28,435 nt of DNA from Chara braunii (lineage: Eukaryota; Streptophyta; Charophyceae; Charales; Characeae), in NCBI GenBank assembly GCA_003427395.1, contig BFEA01000280.1, positions 765,454-793,888 of the forward strand. Direction: 5' to 3'. Under the pieces are notes generated by a model. It searched no databases. It had not been told where the DNA came from and worked only from the letters and a program-made list of their open reading frames with translations. Made by a program: the position numbers and the translations under genes. Below, in pieces: positions 9,476 to 18,012 of the stretch (positions are counted from its first letter, which is position 1; each line of letters opens with the position of its first letter).

Positions 9476-10690
9476 TGTGGCGTCGAAGATGTAACAGAAG
9501 ACCAGTAAGGAGGGGAGGTACAAGCAGGGGAAGAGCAGTGGGAGAAGAGAATCTTACCTGAGAGTTTGTGTTGGATATTGGTTATCTTTGACATGCGCTG
9601 ATGAGCGCTGGTGACCCGGAACTCTTATTGCTCTTGTATAACTCGTTGGATTTCATAAGCTGCGCTATCTGGTCTTAAAAATCTCTCTGAACTCCAATGT
9701 GAACTTCGTGTGATCTCATACATGCTTGTGGTGTGAATATGTGCGCTCATTGGTGTTGAACTGTGAGGTTCATTGCAGCTGCATCCACTTGAGCCTTTAG
9801 AATATCAGAAAGCTTGGCTGGTGCCATGTTGGAACTACTAGATCCTTTAGTTGCCATGGCCTCTCTCTCTCTTCTCTCTTGTTTGCGCATCGTGACGGGC
9901 GTACGATGAACTTTAGTAAACAAATTGAAAGCACAAGAAGAGAAGGTAGAACTCCTAGCCGGAGCGGCAAAATATTTGGTCTAGAGAGCAACCAAATTAA
10001 AAAACAAAGATAATTCAGAAGAGAGCTTTGACTCCGCGTTTTAGTCCGGTCAGACCAAGTACGAGGTCCCCTCAAGCCTAATCCGATTGGTACCGTCAAA
10101 GTACAGCAACTCAGACTACAAGTAACAACATAGAGCAATGGAGAATTGAGTTGTGTGTAACGTGCAGGTCAAGCATCGGATTGTGCGTCATCAGTCCGCA
10201 AAACATCTCATCCCCTCGGCAGCGAGTGCTCTAATAAAAAAGAACAGCAAGGTCTGCAGTAGGGAACTTGGGAAGACTGCTATGGCGGATCAATGTGAGT
10301 TTTGAGCACGGGCAGTTGCCCGTGTTAAGGCTCAAAGTCGACAACATAGATGCCATGCACGCGCGAGTCAGAGCCCAACTCACCCTGATCAAATGCAAAC
10401 CAAATTTGTAGAAAGACCGAAGCCGAGAAGGAAACCCAAAATGCAACTATGACAAGGCAAAAACAAAGATCTTCAACTTCAACGAAGCATTCATTGTCAT
10501 CCATACATGTAGAGCAATCAGTATCTCAGCCACTCCACCATTATGGACTCGTGCAAGTGGAAGGGTGTAACGAGAGCTTCACACACATACATACAGTCAC
10601 TAGATTCATGACTCCAAGTGACTTCCACACAGTGGAGCAGTCCTGCATCTCATTGCACACTCGCAGTTAAGGCCATGCACATGACTCAGC
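9476..10690. other. Mostly featureless stretch with a weak minus-strand reading
   Basis: No domain-bearing frame was found. On the minus strand a CAG|GTAAGA string near 9556 looks like a splice donor, and a 36-codon frame begins at 9857, but the two are not linked by any continuous coding signal. Confidence 0.35.
9747..9857 (-). CDS. Possible 36-residue ORF, weak
   Basis: ATG at 9857 follows a CT/AG dinucleotide tract and the context GGCC-ATG-GC. The predicted peptide starts MATKGSSSSNMAPAKLSDIL and ends before a TGA at 9747. It has a serine run and a possible amphipathic helix. It could be a first coding exon, the beginning of a lost retroelement gag, or chance; I recognise no family and have no supporting downstream exon. 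Confidence 0.2.
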   Translation of the reverse strand: MATKGSSSSNMAPAKLSDILKAQVDAAAMNLTVQHQ

Positions 10691-10695
10691 GCATT

Positions 10696-10761
10696 ACTTA
10701 GTCTTCAGCCTGCACTCAGACATCAGCACATGACTTAGTCTTCAGCCGGCACTCAGACACC
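10696..10761. repeat. Two-copy tandem repeat, 37-bp period
   Basis: ACTTAGTCTTCAGCC followed by GCACTCAGACA-type sequence occurs at 10696-10724 and 10733-10761 with two visible differences. Confidence 0.75.
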
Positions 10762-10788
10762 GACAAGCAGCGATGGAGAAAAGCCAAG

Positions 10789-10965
10789 TCCCTCGCAGCT
10801 TTTAAACATTAAAAAGACAGCATGGCTGATTGTCGTCACTCCTCAGGCGCTTTAGGCTATTGCTGGCGCTGTTGGCGTCCCTCGCAAGTTTTAAACATTA
10901 AAAAGACGGCATGGCCGATTCTCATCACTACTCACGCGCTTTAGGCTCTTGCTGGCGCTGTTGGT
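10789..10965. repeat. Tandem duplication of an 89-bp unit
   Basis: The unit beginning TCCCTCGCA and containing TTTTAAACATTAAAAAGAC and GCGCTTTAGGCT occurs at 10789-10877 and 10878-10965. The copies differ at roughly ten positions and by about one base in length. No coding function is seen. Confidence 0.85.
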
Positions 10966-11123
10966 GTTAACTATGGCCGGGTGACTCAATGTCGACTGTG
11001 GATTGTACGTCATGTCAAATCTTTGGATTACCGCTCGAGTGCTTGGGCTTCAAGATACATCATTGCGTTGGATCTCCTTACTAGTTATATCCATCTCTCC
11101 CTCCTTCATCTTCTTCGCCTTCC

Positions 11124-11190
11124 CTCCTCCTCCTCCTCCTTCTTCTTCTTCTTCTTCTTCTGCTGCTGCTGCTGCTGCTGCTGCCGCTGC
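11124..11190 (+). repeat. Compound TCC/TTC/TGC microsatellite
   Basis: (TCC)n, then (TTC)n, then (TGC)n run into one another. Frames through it encode Pro, Ser and Ala runs; they look gene-like by length only. Confidence 0.93.
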
Positions 11191-11293
11191 TCCTCCTTCT
11201 TTTTCGTTTTTCTTCCTCCTTTTCTTCCTCTTTTCCTTCTTTCCCTCTCTACTTCTATCCTTTTCTCTTCTTCTTTTACCTTCCCCCATATCT

Positions 11294-11296
<3 letters not shown>

Positions 11297-11341
<45 letters not shown>
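11297..11341 (+). repeat. CT dinucleotide microsatellite
   Basis: Uninterrupted (CT)n of about 45 bp within a longer pyrimidine-rich region (11100-11370). Confidence 0.95.
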
Positions 11342-11342
<1 letters not shown>

Positions 11343-12915
11343 TCCCTCTGTACTCCCTGCTCTTCCCTCCTATGTTCCCCTTCCATTGAATTCTCTAAAT
11401 TTGTACCATTTCGAGCTTGCTCCTATACCTTTGGCTTCTTGATTTTCTGATCTTCTGGTTACATGTGCTGCAATTTTTTTTGAAATTTCATATGGCACAT
11501 TAAGGTATGCTATTGTGAAGTGTCGGAGAGATGATGCATGGAGATGTGAAAAGAGTAATAGCTGCGACCGACCATACTAGATATCTCAGATGCTAGAGTT
11601 ATGGTTTAACTTAAACTTCTTTCTTATTCTTGTCCCCTGATGTGCTGACAGAGTCACTCCGCCATTGGTCGATATGCTCTAGTACTCAACGCCGCCGCAC
11701 GTGCTCGGTACATCTACTCCAATCCATGAGGCGTGAACCAGCTTATCCTCAAGGCCCTATGCCTGGCAGCACCCTCACACATCATCAATCCTCCACCACT
11801 GCTCTGTCCCTCGAGCCACAACCTACCAATACCACCACTAGACTCACACCACGCCGTCAATCTACCCATCCGTTGGGCATGCCGAGCCTATTCGGCGCCA
11901 CAGTCTTCGTGCAGAGTTCATGCAGCATTGCAGCTGAAATCAAATAGGAGGAGAGGAAGGGGTGAATTTATAGTGGAGAAGGCGGTGGAATGTTGGCGTA
12001 TATGGTGGGGTAGGGAGTAGCGAGAATTGAGATAGACTAAGTTTCGAGAAGGATGAGGGAGACAACGAAGGATAAATGATCTAAACATTTCGCAGGAGTC
12101 AGGTTGATCGCCTGAGCTGTGCGGAAATTTCGCTCTAATGACTTTGATCCGACCAACTCGAACCACAGCCAATCATCTTTCGCCGAGAAGGAAGACGAAG
12201 ACAAGGAAGAACGAACGAAGACGAAGAGGTGCACGAGGATGAAGGAGGCGAACAGGAAGAGAAGTTGGTGCATGTGCATAAGTGGGAAGCTGATTTGCGT
12301 GCAATGCAAAATTCCAATCACCAGCGTGTGCACATTAAAGAATTAAAAAACAACAACAGCAACAGAAAATGTACCCGAAAGCATAAGTATTTCTTTAGGA
12401 ATTTCAGCGGTCGCTATTTGGCCGGGCACATCTAAATCACCAATTGACAAGGACAACCATCTTCCCAACCCCTTCTAACCCATTTTTCACTAGGACCTGT
12501 TCCAGTGGCCCACTTTGGGGTTTAATCCGAAGGATACGTGTCGCTGCATGGTATGGAACTTGGCCTATCACAGTTAAACCGCTGGTACACGACCCCAGCC
12601 TTGCAATATTTCTTCATCACCTACTCCTGAAATTTCAGAGGCTTGGGGGGGCTTTGCCAGCCAAAAAAGAAAAGTAGTGAACCGCTGGCGGTCCGGCAAA
12701 CCTTGCCGTGAAGTGCAGTGCCGCCAGGCCCACGTGTACTGGTGGTCTAATGCGCCGTGACTTTTGGGGCATGACCTACGATTCGTTTTTTTTTGGCGCG
12801 CAGGGAGTTTCTGGGTCGGCAAAGGAAGGGTCATAAGTACTGGTGGTTTAAGTCTGTTTCCGACCCGCATCTAATCTCAGTTTCTATCATCTTGACCACT
12901 GTGGGCCAAGCTTAC

Positions 12916-12918
<3 letters not shown>
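11342..12918. other. Non-coding stretch, no gene recognised
   Basis: Several open frames of 60-105 codons overlap on both strands, none with a recognisable domain or coding bias. The only repeat noted is a 32-bp string at 12574-12605 that recurs at 28282-28313. 12180-12260 is GAA/GAC-rich. Confidence 0.4.
12574..12605. repeat. Interspersed 32-bp repeat, copy 1
   Basis: It begins TTAAACCGC and contains CCCCAGCCTTGCA. It matches 28282-28313 at 29 of 32 positions by eye. The second copy directly abuts a U6-like fragment, so the string may be part of a larger dispersed repeat family. Confidence 0.6.

Positions 12919-12978
<60 letters not shown>
12919..12978 (+). repeat. (GT)30 microsatellite
   Basis: Perfect GT dinucleotide run of 60 bp. 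Confidence 0.97.
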
Positions 12979-12981
<3 letters not shown>

Positions 12982-13221
12982 GGCTGTGTAATAGTGTGTA
13001 TGTTTGTACCATCCGTTCTGCACAGTATGACCAACCCGCAAGGTAGCCCATCCTTTTTCTTTTTTTTTTCTTTTTTCTGAGAAAAGCTCCGATCTATTCG
13101 TGGGGAGCAGCACCTGCTGAGAACCGGTGCAAGGAACATGAATGTGGACGAAGCACAGAAATCCAGATTGCAAAATCACACTGAAGTCCAAGTAGTCAAA
13201 GCAAGAGCAGATAGCACAATG

Positions 13222-14094
13222 GAACCGAGTAACCATCCATTTGAGAACGATACAGAAGAATCGTGAGTCAATGTCCAAGCCCAATCGGGCAACACCAACA
13301 GCATAACCCAANNNNNNNNNNNNNNNNNNNNNNNNNNNNNNNNNNNNNNNNNNNNNNNNNNNNNNNNNNNNNNNNNNNNNNNNNNNNNNNNNNNNNNNNN
13401 NNNNNNNNNNNNNNNNNNNNNNNNNNNNNNNNNNNNNNNNNNNNNNNNNNNNNNNNNNNNNNNNNNNNNNNNNNNNNNNNNNNNNNNNNNNNNNNNNNNN
13501 NNNNNNNNNNNNNNNNNNNNNNNNNNNNNNNCCCAGGCTGCGCTCTACCGCTTAGCGCCAGCCTGCCCTCCCTCAGCCTAGCGCAGCGCAGGCACACTCG
13601 CAATGCAGCAGCGTGCCGGCCTTGCTCACAATGGCCAAGATCCCTGCCCACTCGCCCTCTCTGCCTATATGCCAATGTTGCGTGTGGGCGGCCTCCCTTG
13701 AGCCTGCGCCTGGGCCCCAGTACCTGTACCCAGGCCTAATGGGGTTGGGGCCCACGCAGTACAGTTGTGCCTCTTTCATGCAGGCCTGCTTCCAGATTCA
13801 GATAGTGGACCGGTTTCCCATTGGCATTTTCGGCCTCTCGTTTATGTGCCCAGAGCCTAACCAACTCTGAAGGGCCCTGGTCCTTCTGCATTTGCAGAGA
13901 TCCGGTACTCGGTGCACTCCAACCAACTGGCGTGCGGCAACTGTATGGACCCCACTTCGTGAAATGTTTGAACAGAGGGCTCTCGTTGATTTGCTGGCTC
14001 GCCTTCACTTAGGGCGGGCACGATGCTTGCTGGGGGCCTTGGCCTAGAAGATGTACACCACGACAAGGCCCCATTTGAGGGCTCAATCCTCACA
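13222..14094 (-). repeat. 3' LTR of the Ty3/gypsy element, with N gap
   Basis: Identical in layout to 20415-21339. In element sense it starts TGTGAGGATTG, a TG start typical of LTRs, directly after a polypurine tract. Positions 13312-13531 are 220 Ns; the corresponding sequence in the other LTR is 272 bp, so with the gap filled both are 925 bp with no other indels. Fifteen substitutions (11 transitions) separate the copies over 653 comparable bases. The far end, at 13222, shows no clean CA terminus. An imperfect end or aberrant integration is possible. Confidence 0.88.
13312..13531. other. Assembly gap (220 N)
   Basis: Run of Ns inside the 3' LTR. The intact LTR copy has 272 bp here (20505-20776), so the gap size is an underestimate by 52 bp. 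Open frames spanning it are meaningless. Confidence 0.97.
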
Positions 14095-14112
14095 TTCCAT
14101 CCCCCTTAGCTT
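14095..14112 (-). promoter_or_regulatory. Polypurine tract (plus-strand primer site)
   Basis: On the minus strand, AAGCTAAGGGGGATGGAA ends immediately before the LTR start TGTGAGG. A purine-rich tract at this junction primes plus-strand DNA synthesis in LTR elements. Position and composition fit well. Confidence 0.75.
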
Positions 14113-14131
14113 CGAAAGTCCGCTGAGGTGC

Positions 14132-15619
14132 TTACTTCGCAGGTGCCTTCCCTTTTAACATCCTCTCATATTCTGCCACCACTTGAGGAGCTGTATCAAT
14201 CAGTTCCTCTCTGGTGAACCACCGATCTTCTTTTGGATCCGTATGATGCCCGAATCTGACGCGATATTCTCTCTTGGGTTTGGGAGGTCTTCCTCTACCC
14301 AGTGGCTTTGGAACAGGCAGGTCTCTGTGATCCACAATGTCGTCGATGTCCACTTGGCCATCCATGGTTGGGGGCAGCATCGATCTCCTTGAAGGGAATT
14401 GATCTGTCTCAGCGAAAGGTGCAAGCTTTGAGGCATGAAAGACAGGGTGAGTGCGCAAGTGACCAGGGATGCGGATAACATAGGTAGGTCCATCCATCTC
14501 ATCCCCAACTATATCCAGGACTTCCCAGGGACCAAAATACTGAGGCATTAGTTTACGAGAGATTCCGAATTCCTGTCCTAGCTCACTAGCCTTGACCCAG
14601 ACNACTATATCCAGGACTTCCCAGGGACCAAAATACTGAGGCATTAGTTTACGAGAGATTCCGAATTCCTGTCCTAGCTCACTAGCCTTGACCCAGACTC
14701 GTTTCCCTACTTGAAATGAGGACTGCCGACGATGTTTGTTCTCAGAAGCAATCATTGCTTGCTGAGATCTCTTGATATGTTCGACAACTTGCTGTAGCAA
14801 CTTCTCATACTGCACACCGTACTCAAGTGTGCCTGGAGTTGCAGAGGATCGGTTTTCAGGTAGGAGGAAGTCCAGAGCTGATCTAGGCTTCCATCCCAGG
14901 TGCAACTGATTAGGACTAATGCAGGTACTGCTGTGTACATCGTTGTTGTACAGGCTGGCGATGGGAGGCAACTTCTCATCCCAGTCATCCTGGTTGGGCT
15001 TGATGTAATGCCTCAGCAGGTGTTGCACAACTCTGTTCATTTGCTCGGCGTGTCCGTTGGCTTCGGGATGGTTCCCAAAAGTCATCTGAAGTTGACTGCC
15101 CAATTGCTCACTTGTGAAGCGGACATCTCTGTCACTAACTATTGACTTTGGCAGTCCAAAATCACGCACCCAGTTGTCCATAAACAACTTGATGACATGT
15201 TCAGTCCTTGCGGTCTCTGGCATGGCAATTAGTCTAGCGTACTTGGTGAATCTGTCTATGATGACAAAGATGTGCCTCTTGCCATTCCTACTGGTCACCA
15301 GGGTGTCCATGAAGTCCATGGAAACACTCTGTCCCGGACCAGCGGGGATAGGTAAGGGCTTCAGCAACCCAAGCGTTGCTCGAGTTCGCGGCTTGTTCGG
15401 TGAACAGACCTGACAGGTCTCAACATACTTCTTTGCATCTTCTAGCATTCCGGGCCACCATAATCGTTGTACTAGATTGACACTAGTATTTTTGTAGCCA
15501 AAGTGTCCGGTTGCGTCATGACATTCTCCTAAGAATAAACTACGCAAACGTTCACTAGATGGAACAACTAACCTTTTGAATCCGGCCTTATCAAGAAAGA
15601 GAATCCCGTCCACCATCAC
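14132..15619 (-). CDS. Integrase with chromodomain-like C-terminus (damaged)
   Basis: It would insert element cDNA into the host genome. Zinc-binding HHCC: H34, H39, C69, C72 (CHDATGH ... CQVC). Catalytic core: D102 (SMDFMDTL), D163 (VSDRD), E192 (EANGHAEQ). Only 28 residues separate D163 and E192 where the family has 35, so seven residues are missing. A GPY/F-like motif, YFGPWEVLDI, appears twice because a 95-bp block is duplicated around a single N at 14603, probably an assembly artefact. The tail has HPVFHASKLAPF and then IVDHRDLP ... EYRVRFGHH ... DRWFTREEL, a diverged chromodomain. It is in frame with RNase H upstream across a TAA at 15656-15658. Ends at 14132, 38 bp from the LTR. Confidence 0.9.
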   Translation of the reverse strand: MMVDGILFLDKAGFKRLVVPSSERLRSLFLGECHDATGHFGYKNTSVNLVQRLWWPGMLEDAKKYVETCQVCSPNKPRTRATLGLLKPLPIPAGPGQSVSMDFMDTLVTSRNGKRHIFVIIDRFTKYARLIAMPETARTEHVIKLFMDNWVRDFGLPKSIVSDRDVRFTSEQLGSQLQMTFGNHPEANGHAEQMNRVVQHLLRHYIKPNQDDWDEKLPPIASLYNNDVHSSTCISPNQLHLGWKPRSALDFLLPENRSSATPGTLEYGVQYEKLLQQVVEHIKRSQQAMIASENKHRRQSSFQVGKRVWVKASELGQEFGISRKLMPQYFGPWEVLDIXVWVKASELGQEFGISRKLMPQYFGPWEVLDIVGDEMDGPTYVIRIPGHLRTHPVFHASKLAPFAETDQFPSRRSMLPPTMDGQVDIDDIVDHRDLPVPKPLGRGRPPKPKREYRVRFGHHTDPKEDRWFTREELIDTAPQVVAEYERMLKGKAPAK

Positions 15620-15655
15620 AAACTCATCTTCTGTGGCCTTGTCTTTTGCCTGAAG

Positions 15656-16183
15656 TTAGCGTATGATGTCCATCGTGACAGGGTCTTCCTGATAGGCTCC
15701 CACCAGTGATTGAGTTAGTTCCTCAGATACACCAAACTCAGAAACTAGCGCCCCTAGGTAGTCTGCTCTACGGGACAGCGCATGTGCAACCTTGTTGTAC
15801 TCTCCCTTCAGATACTCTAGCTTAAAGTCATACTGATCTATGACCTCAATCCAGCGCTTGAGTGCATCAGAAAGAGCCGGTTGAGTCTTGATCCATTTGA
15901 GGGTCTGATGGTCAGTTCTCAAGTAGAAAAACCGTCCCAACAGGAAGTGCCTCCAATGGACAAGTGCTTTGTAGAGAGCATAGAGTTCCCTTTCATAGGT
16001 GGACTTTGCCAGTTTCTTTGATGGCATCTTTTTGCTCATATACTCAATCGGTCTCAACTTTCTCCCATCCTGCTGAGCCAGCACTGCGCCAATGCCGTAT
16101 TGGCTTGTGTCAGTGGTCACTATGAATGGCTTCTGAGGATCGGGCACCATGAGAACCTCATGATTCATGAGTGCATGCTTCAA
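15656..16183 (-). CDS. RNase H domain of pol (nonsense codons at both ends)
   Basis: It degrades template RNA during reverse transcription. The motifs are FIVTTDTSQYGIGAVLAQ (D25), STYERELYALYKAL (E66) and FYLRTDHQTLKWI (D91). The last conserved Asp, in the usual VADALSRR-type motif, reads VAHALSRR (H134), so the D-E-D-D set is incomplete. It continues in the same frame from the RT connection across a TAG at 16214-16216 (context TPWD-stop-SDECEAAF, probably an ancestral Trp) and into the integrase across TAA at 15656-15658. Both stops are single substitutions, consistent with decay after insertion. Confidence 0.9.
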   Translation of the reverse strand: MKHALMNHEVLMVPDPQKPFIVTTDTSQYGIGAVLAQQDGRKLRPIEYMSKKMPSKKLAKSTYERELYALYKALVHWRHFLLGRFFYLRTDHQTLKWIKTQPALSDALKRWIEVIDQYDFKLEYLKGEYNKVAHALSRRADYLGALVSEFGVSEELTQSLVGAYQEDPVTMDIIR

Positions 16184-16213
16184 TCGTTTGAAAGCAGCCT
16201 CGCACTCATCACT

Positions 16214-16925
16214 CTAGTCCCACGGCGTGTCAAGTCGAGTTAGATCAGTCAAAGGAGAGGCGACTGTGGAATAGTTCTTTACGAAGTTTCTATAGTAGCT
16301 GCACATTCCTAAGAAAGATCTGACCTCAGTAACAGTTTGAGGTCGTGGCCAGTCCCTGATACTAGCCACCTTCGCATCTTCCGGCCTAATACCTTCCACG
16401 GATACTTCGTGACCCAAGTATGAGTGTGCGTCCAAACTCACATTTCTCTAGGTTGACCTTATACTTGTGCTGTCGCAGGAGTGAAAGTATCGTCTCAACG
16501 TGCTGTGCATGCTCCTCGACAGACTTACTAAAGATAAGAATATCGTCAAGATAGACAGCGACAAACTTATCTAAGTGGTCATGGAAGATCCTATTCATAG
16601 CATGCTGGAATGTACCCGGCGCATTGCAAAGGCCAAAGGGCATCACTACAAACTCATACAGACCGTATTTGGTCTGAAAAGAAGTCTTGTGTTGATCCTC
16701 AGGTCTTATTGCGATCTGATGGTAGCCGGACTTTAAGTCTATCTTGCTATAGTACTTACATCCCTGCACCCTATCCAATAGGTCGTCTATGCGGGGTAGA
16801 GGCTTTGCGTTCTTCACTGTGATGGCATTGAGGCCTCTGTAATCAATGCACATCCTCAATGTACCCCCCTTGTTCGGTACAAATAGCACTGGAGATCCGT
16901 AGGGGAAGTACTCGGTCGGATCCAT
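16214..16925 (-). CDS. Reverse transcriptase of pol (two frame breaks)
   Basis: Two overlapping pieces make up the RT. The piece 16925-16386 has SPVLFVPNKGG (residues 11-21), IDYRG (27-31), KIDLKSGYHQ (61-70, Asp 63), MPFGLCNAPGTFQ (95-107) and VYLDDILIF (YLDD 125-128). It loses frame after KCEFGRT near 16425. The piece 16441-16214 resumes with YLGHEVSVEGIRPEDAK and VRSFLGMCSYYRNFV, the thumb/connection. Upstream, the protease frame reaches WIRPSTSP and then needs one more base in the G run at 16902-16905 to join YGSPVLFV. All polymerase motifs are intact; the breaks are single-base and one lies in a homopolymer, so sequencing error is possible for that one. Confidence 0.93.
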
Positions 16926-17872
16926 CCCTTTTCTGTCAGCTCTTTCAGTTGTCGCCGAAGTTCATCCAACTCGGTCGGAGCCATCCTATAGATCCTTCCC
17001 TTTGGGGTTTTACTCCCTGGAATGATTTCTATGGCGTGGACAACCTCCCTATCGACGACTCTTGTGGGCTCCGTGAACAGATCAGGGAACTTAGCAACGA
17101 CGTGTTCTATCTCTGGGGGTGTTTTAACGGCCGCCCCTTTCTCAGAGACATACACTAGGTACATACCCTCCTCTTGGTTCTTTTTATAGTAATTATAGAA
17201 TGTTGATGCACACAAGCAGCCATAGGTATCGATTATGCTACTGGCTTTGAACTTAGTCAGTCTCACTGTTCTCCCATTAGGCAACTTATGCTTTAGCACT
17301 TTCTTGTCCCAGTCAAACTGGGGCTTGGCAACCTCAAGGTAGTACATTCCTAACAACATATCGAATGGTAAGTCGTCGCTAATCAGGAACGAAATCTTAT
17401 GATCAAGTTCCCCTCCTCCATAGGAGAAGGTACAGACTACATCCTTGATATAGTCTGTGACAACCATGCGCTCCTTATTGGCCAAAGTAGATGCTACCGG
17501 TCTACTAAGGTGTTGTACCCGGTCCTGTAGGTGCAGCCTTTCCAAACAGTCGCGACTTATGTAATTCCGTGTGGAGCCGATGTCTATGAACGCACCACAT
17601 TTGCGGTCTCCTACAACAACTTCCACGACGAAATGTTCCCCTCTAGGACCTTTTCTTAGTGCCACACAAGATTCCCGAGGGTCCTTGCTTGACCACTCAC
17701 TTTCTAAATCTTCTAAGGCATCAGACACATCCAACGTACAAAGCATAGTTTGGTCTGGATGAGTCTGCAGGGTGACTAAAGAGTCATTAGCTATGGCCTT
17801 CTCATGAAGTGGGGAGGCTATCTGGCCCACTTCACCATGAGTAGAAGCAGCTAAAACTTCCACCGGCCTCAC
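16856..17872 (-). CDS. Pro-pol N-terminus: aspartic protease and start of RT
   Basis: It matures Gag and Pol by cleavage. There is no ATG start; the frame opens just after a TAG at 17885-17887 and is entered by -1 frameshifting from gag, so the first codons are upstream of 17872. The protease catalytic loop is GAFIDIGSTRNYIS (Asp 97), where the D-S/T-G triad reads D-I-G, a likely inactivating change. The second motif is LPFDMLLGMYYL. A linker of about 100 residues with KTPPEIEHVVAKFPDLF and GRIYRMAPTELDELR leads to RT (EKGWIRPS). The frame is lost at the G-run deletion near 16903. Confidence 0.88.
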   Translation of the reverse strand: MRPVEVLAASTHGEVGQIASPLHEKAIANDSLVTLQTHPDQTMLCTLDVSDALEDLESEWSSKDPRESCVALRKGPRGEHFVVEVVVGDRKCGAFIDIGSTRNYISRDCLERLHLQDRVQHLSRPVASTLANKERMVVTDYIKDVVCTFSYGGGELDHKISFLISDDLPFDMLLGMYYLEVAKPQFDWDKKVLKHKLPNGRTVRLTKFKASSIIDTYGCLCASTFYNYYKKNQEEGMYLVYVSEKGAAVKTPPEIEHVVAKFPDLFTEPTRVVDREVVHAIEIIPGSKTPKGRIYRMAPTELDELRRQLKELTEKGWIRPSTSPTDLQCYLYRTRGVH

Positions 17873-17887
17873 ATGTTTCCCGAGCTA
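17869..17887 (-). promoter_or_regulatory. Probable -1 programmed ribosomal frameshift site between gag and pol
   Basis: The slippery heptamer G-GGA-AAC (17875-17881) lies in the gag zinc-knuckle frame, followed by ATG TGA. The pol frame, in -1, is closed upstream by TAG at 17885-17887. The frames overlap only between that TAG and the gag TGA (17869-17871), and the heptamer lies there in the correct phase. Ten nt downstream an 8-bp stem with two G-U pairs (17857-17864 with 17840-17847) has a loop whose TTAGCT can pair with AGCTAA at 17787-17792. The heptamer is a known class for retroviral-type -1 frameshifting; its use here is inference. Confidence 0.7.
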
Positions 17888-18012
17888 GAAGCCTGGGAAG
17901 AAGGTACCCGTACCTTAGGGGGTATCTTCTGCGTGACCTTGGCGTTCTTGCACTTGTACTGGGTGTGACCATACTCACCACAGTTGATGCAAGCACCACG
18001 CACTCTTCGGTC
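17869..18012 (-). pseudogene. gag nucleocapsid segment with CCHC zinc knuckle
   Basis: C-X2-C-X4-H-X4-C is complete (CINCGEYGHTQYKC), followed by a basic tail (KNAKVTQKIPPKVR) and a stop at 17869-17871. This segment is in the frame reached if one base is dropped at about 18016. It would bind element RNA during packaging. The knuckle is intact; only its connection to the gag core is broken. It overlaps the start of pol at the frameshift site. Confidence 0.85.

Noticed and set aside
10981-11442. Open frames of 153 and 128 codons
   Set aside because: They are read through TCC/TTC/TGC and CT microsatellites and encode Ser, Pro, Ala and Leu runs.
12877-13311. Open frame of 144 codons on the minus strand
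   Set aside because: It contains a His/Thr run from the GT repeat and no family signature.
13263-13739. Open frames spanning the N gap
   Set aside because: More than 70 residues are unknown and the rest is LTR sequence.
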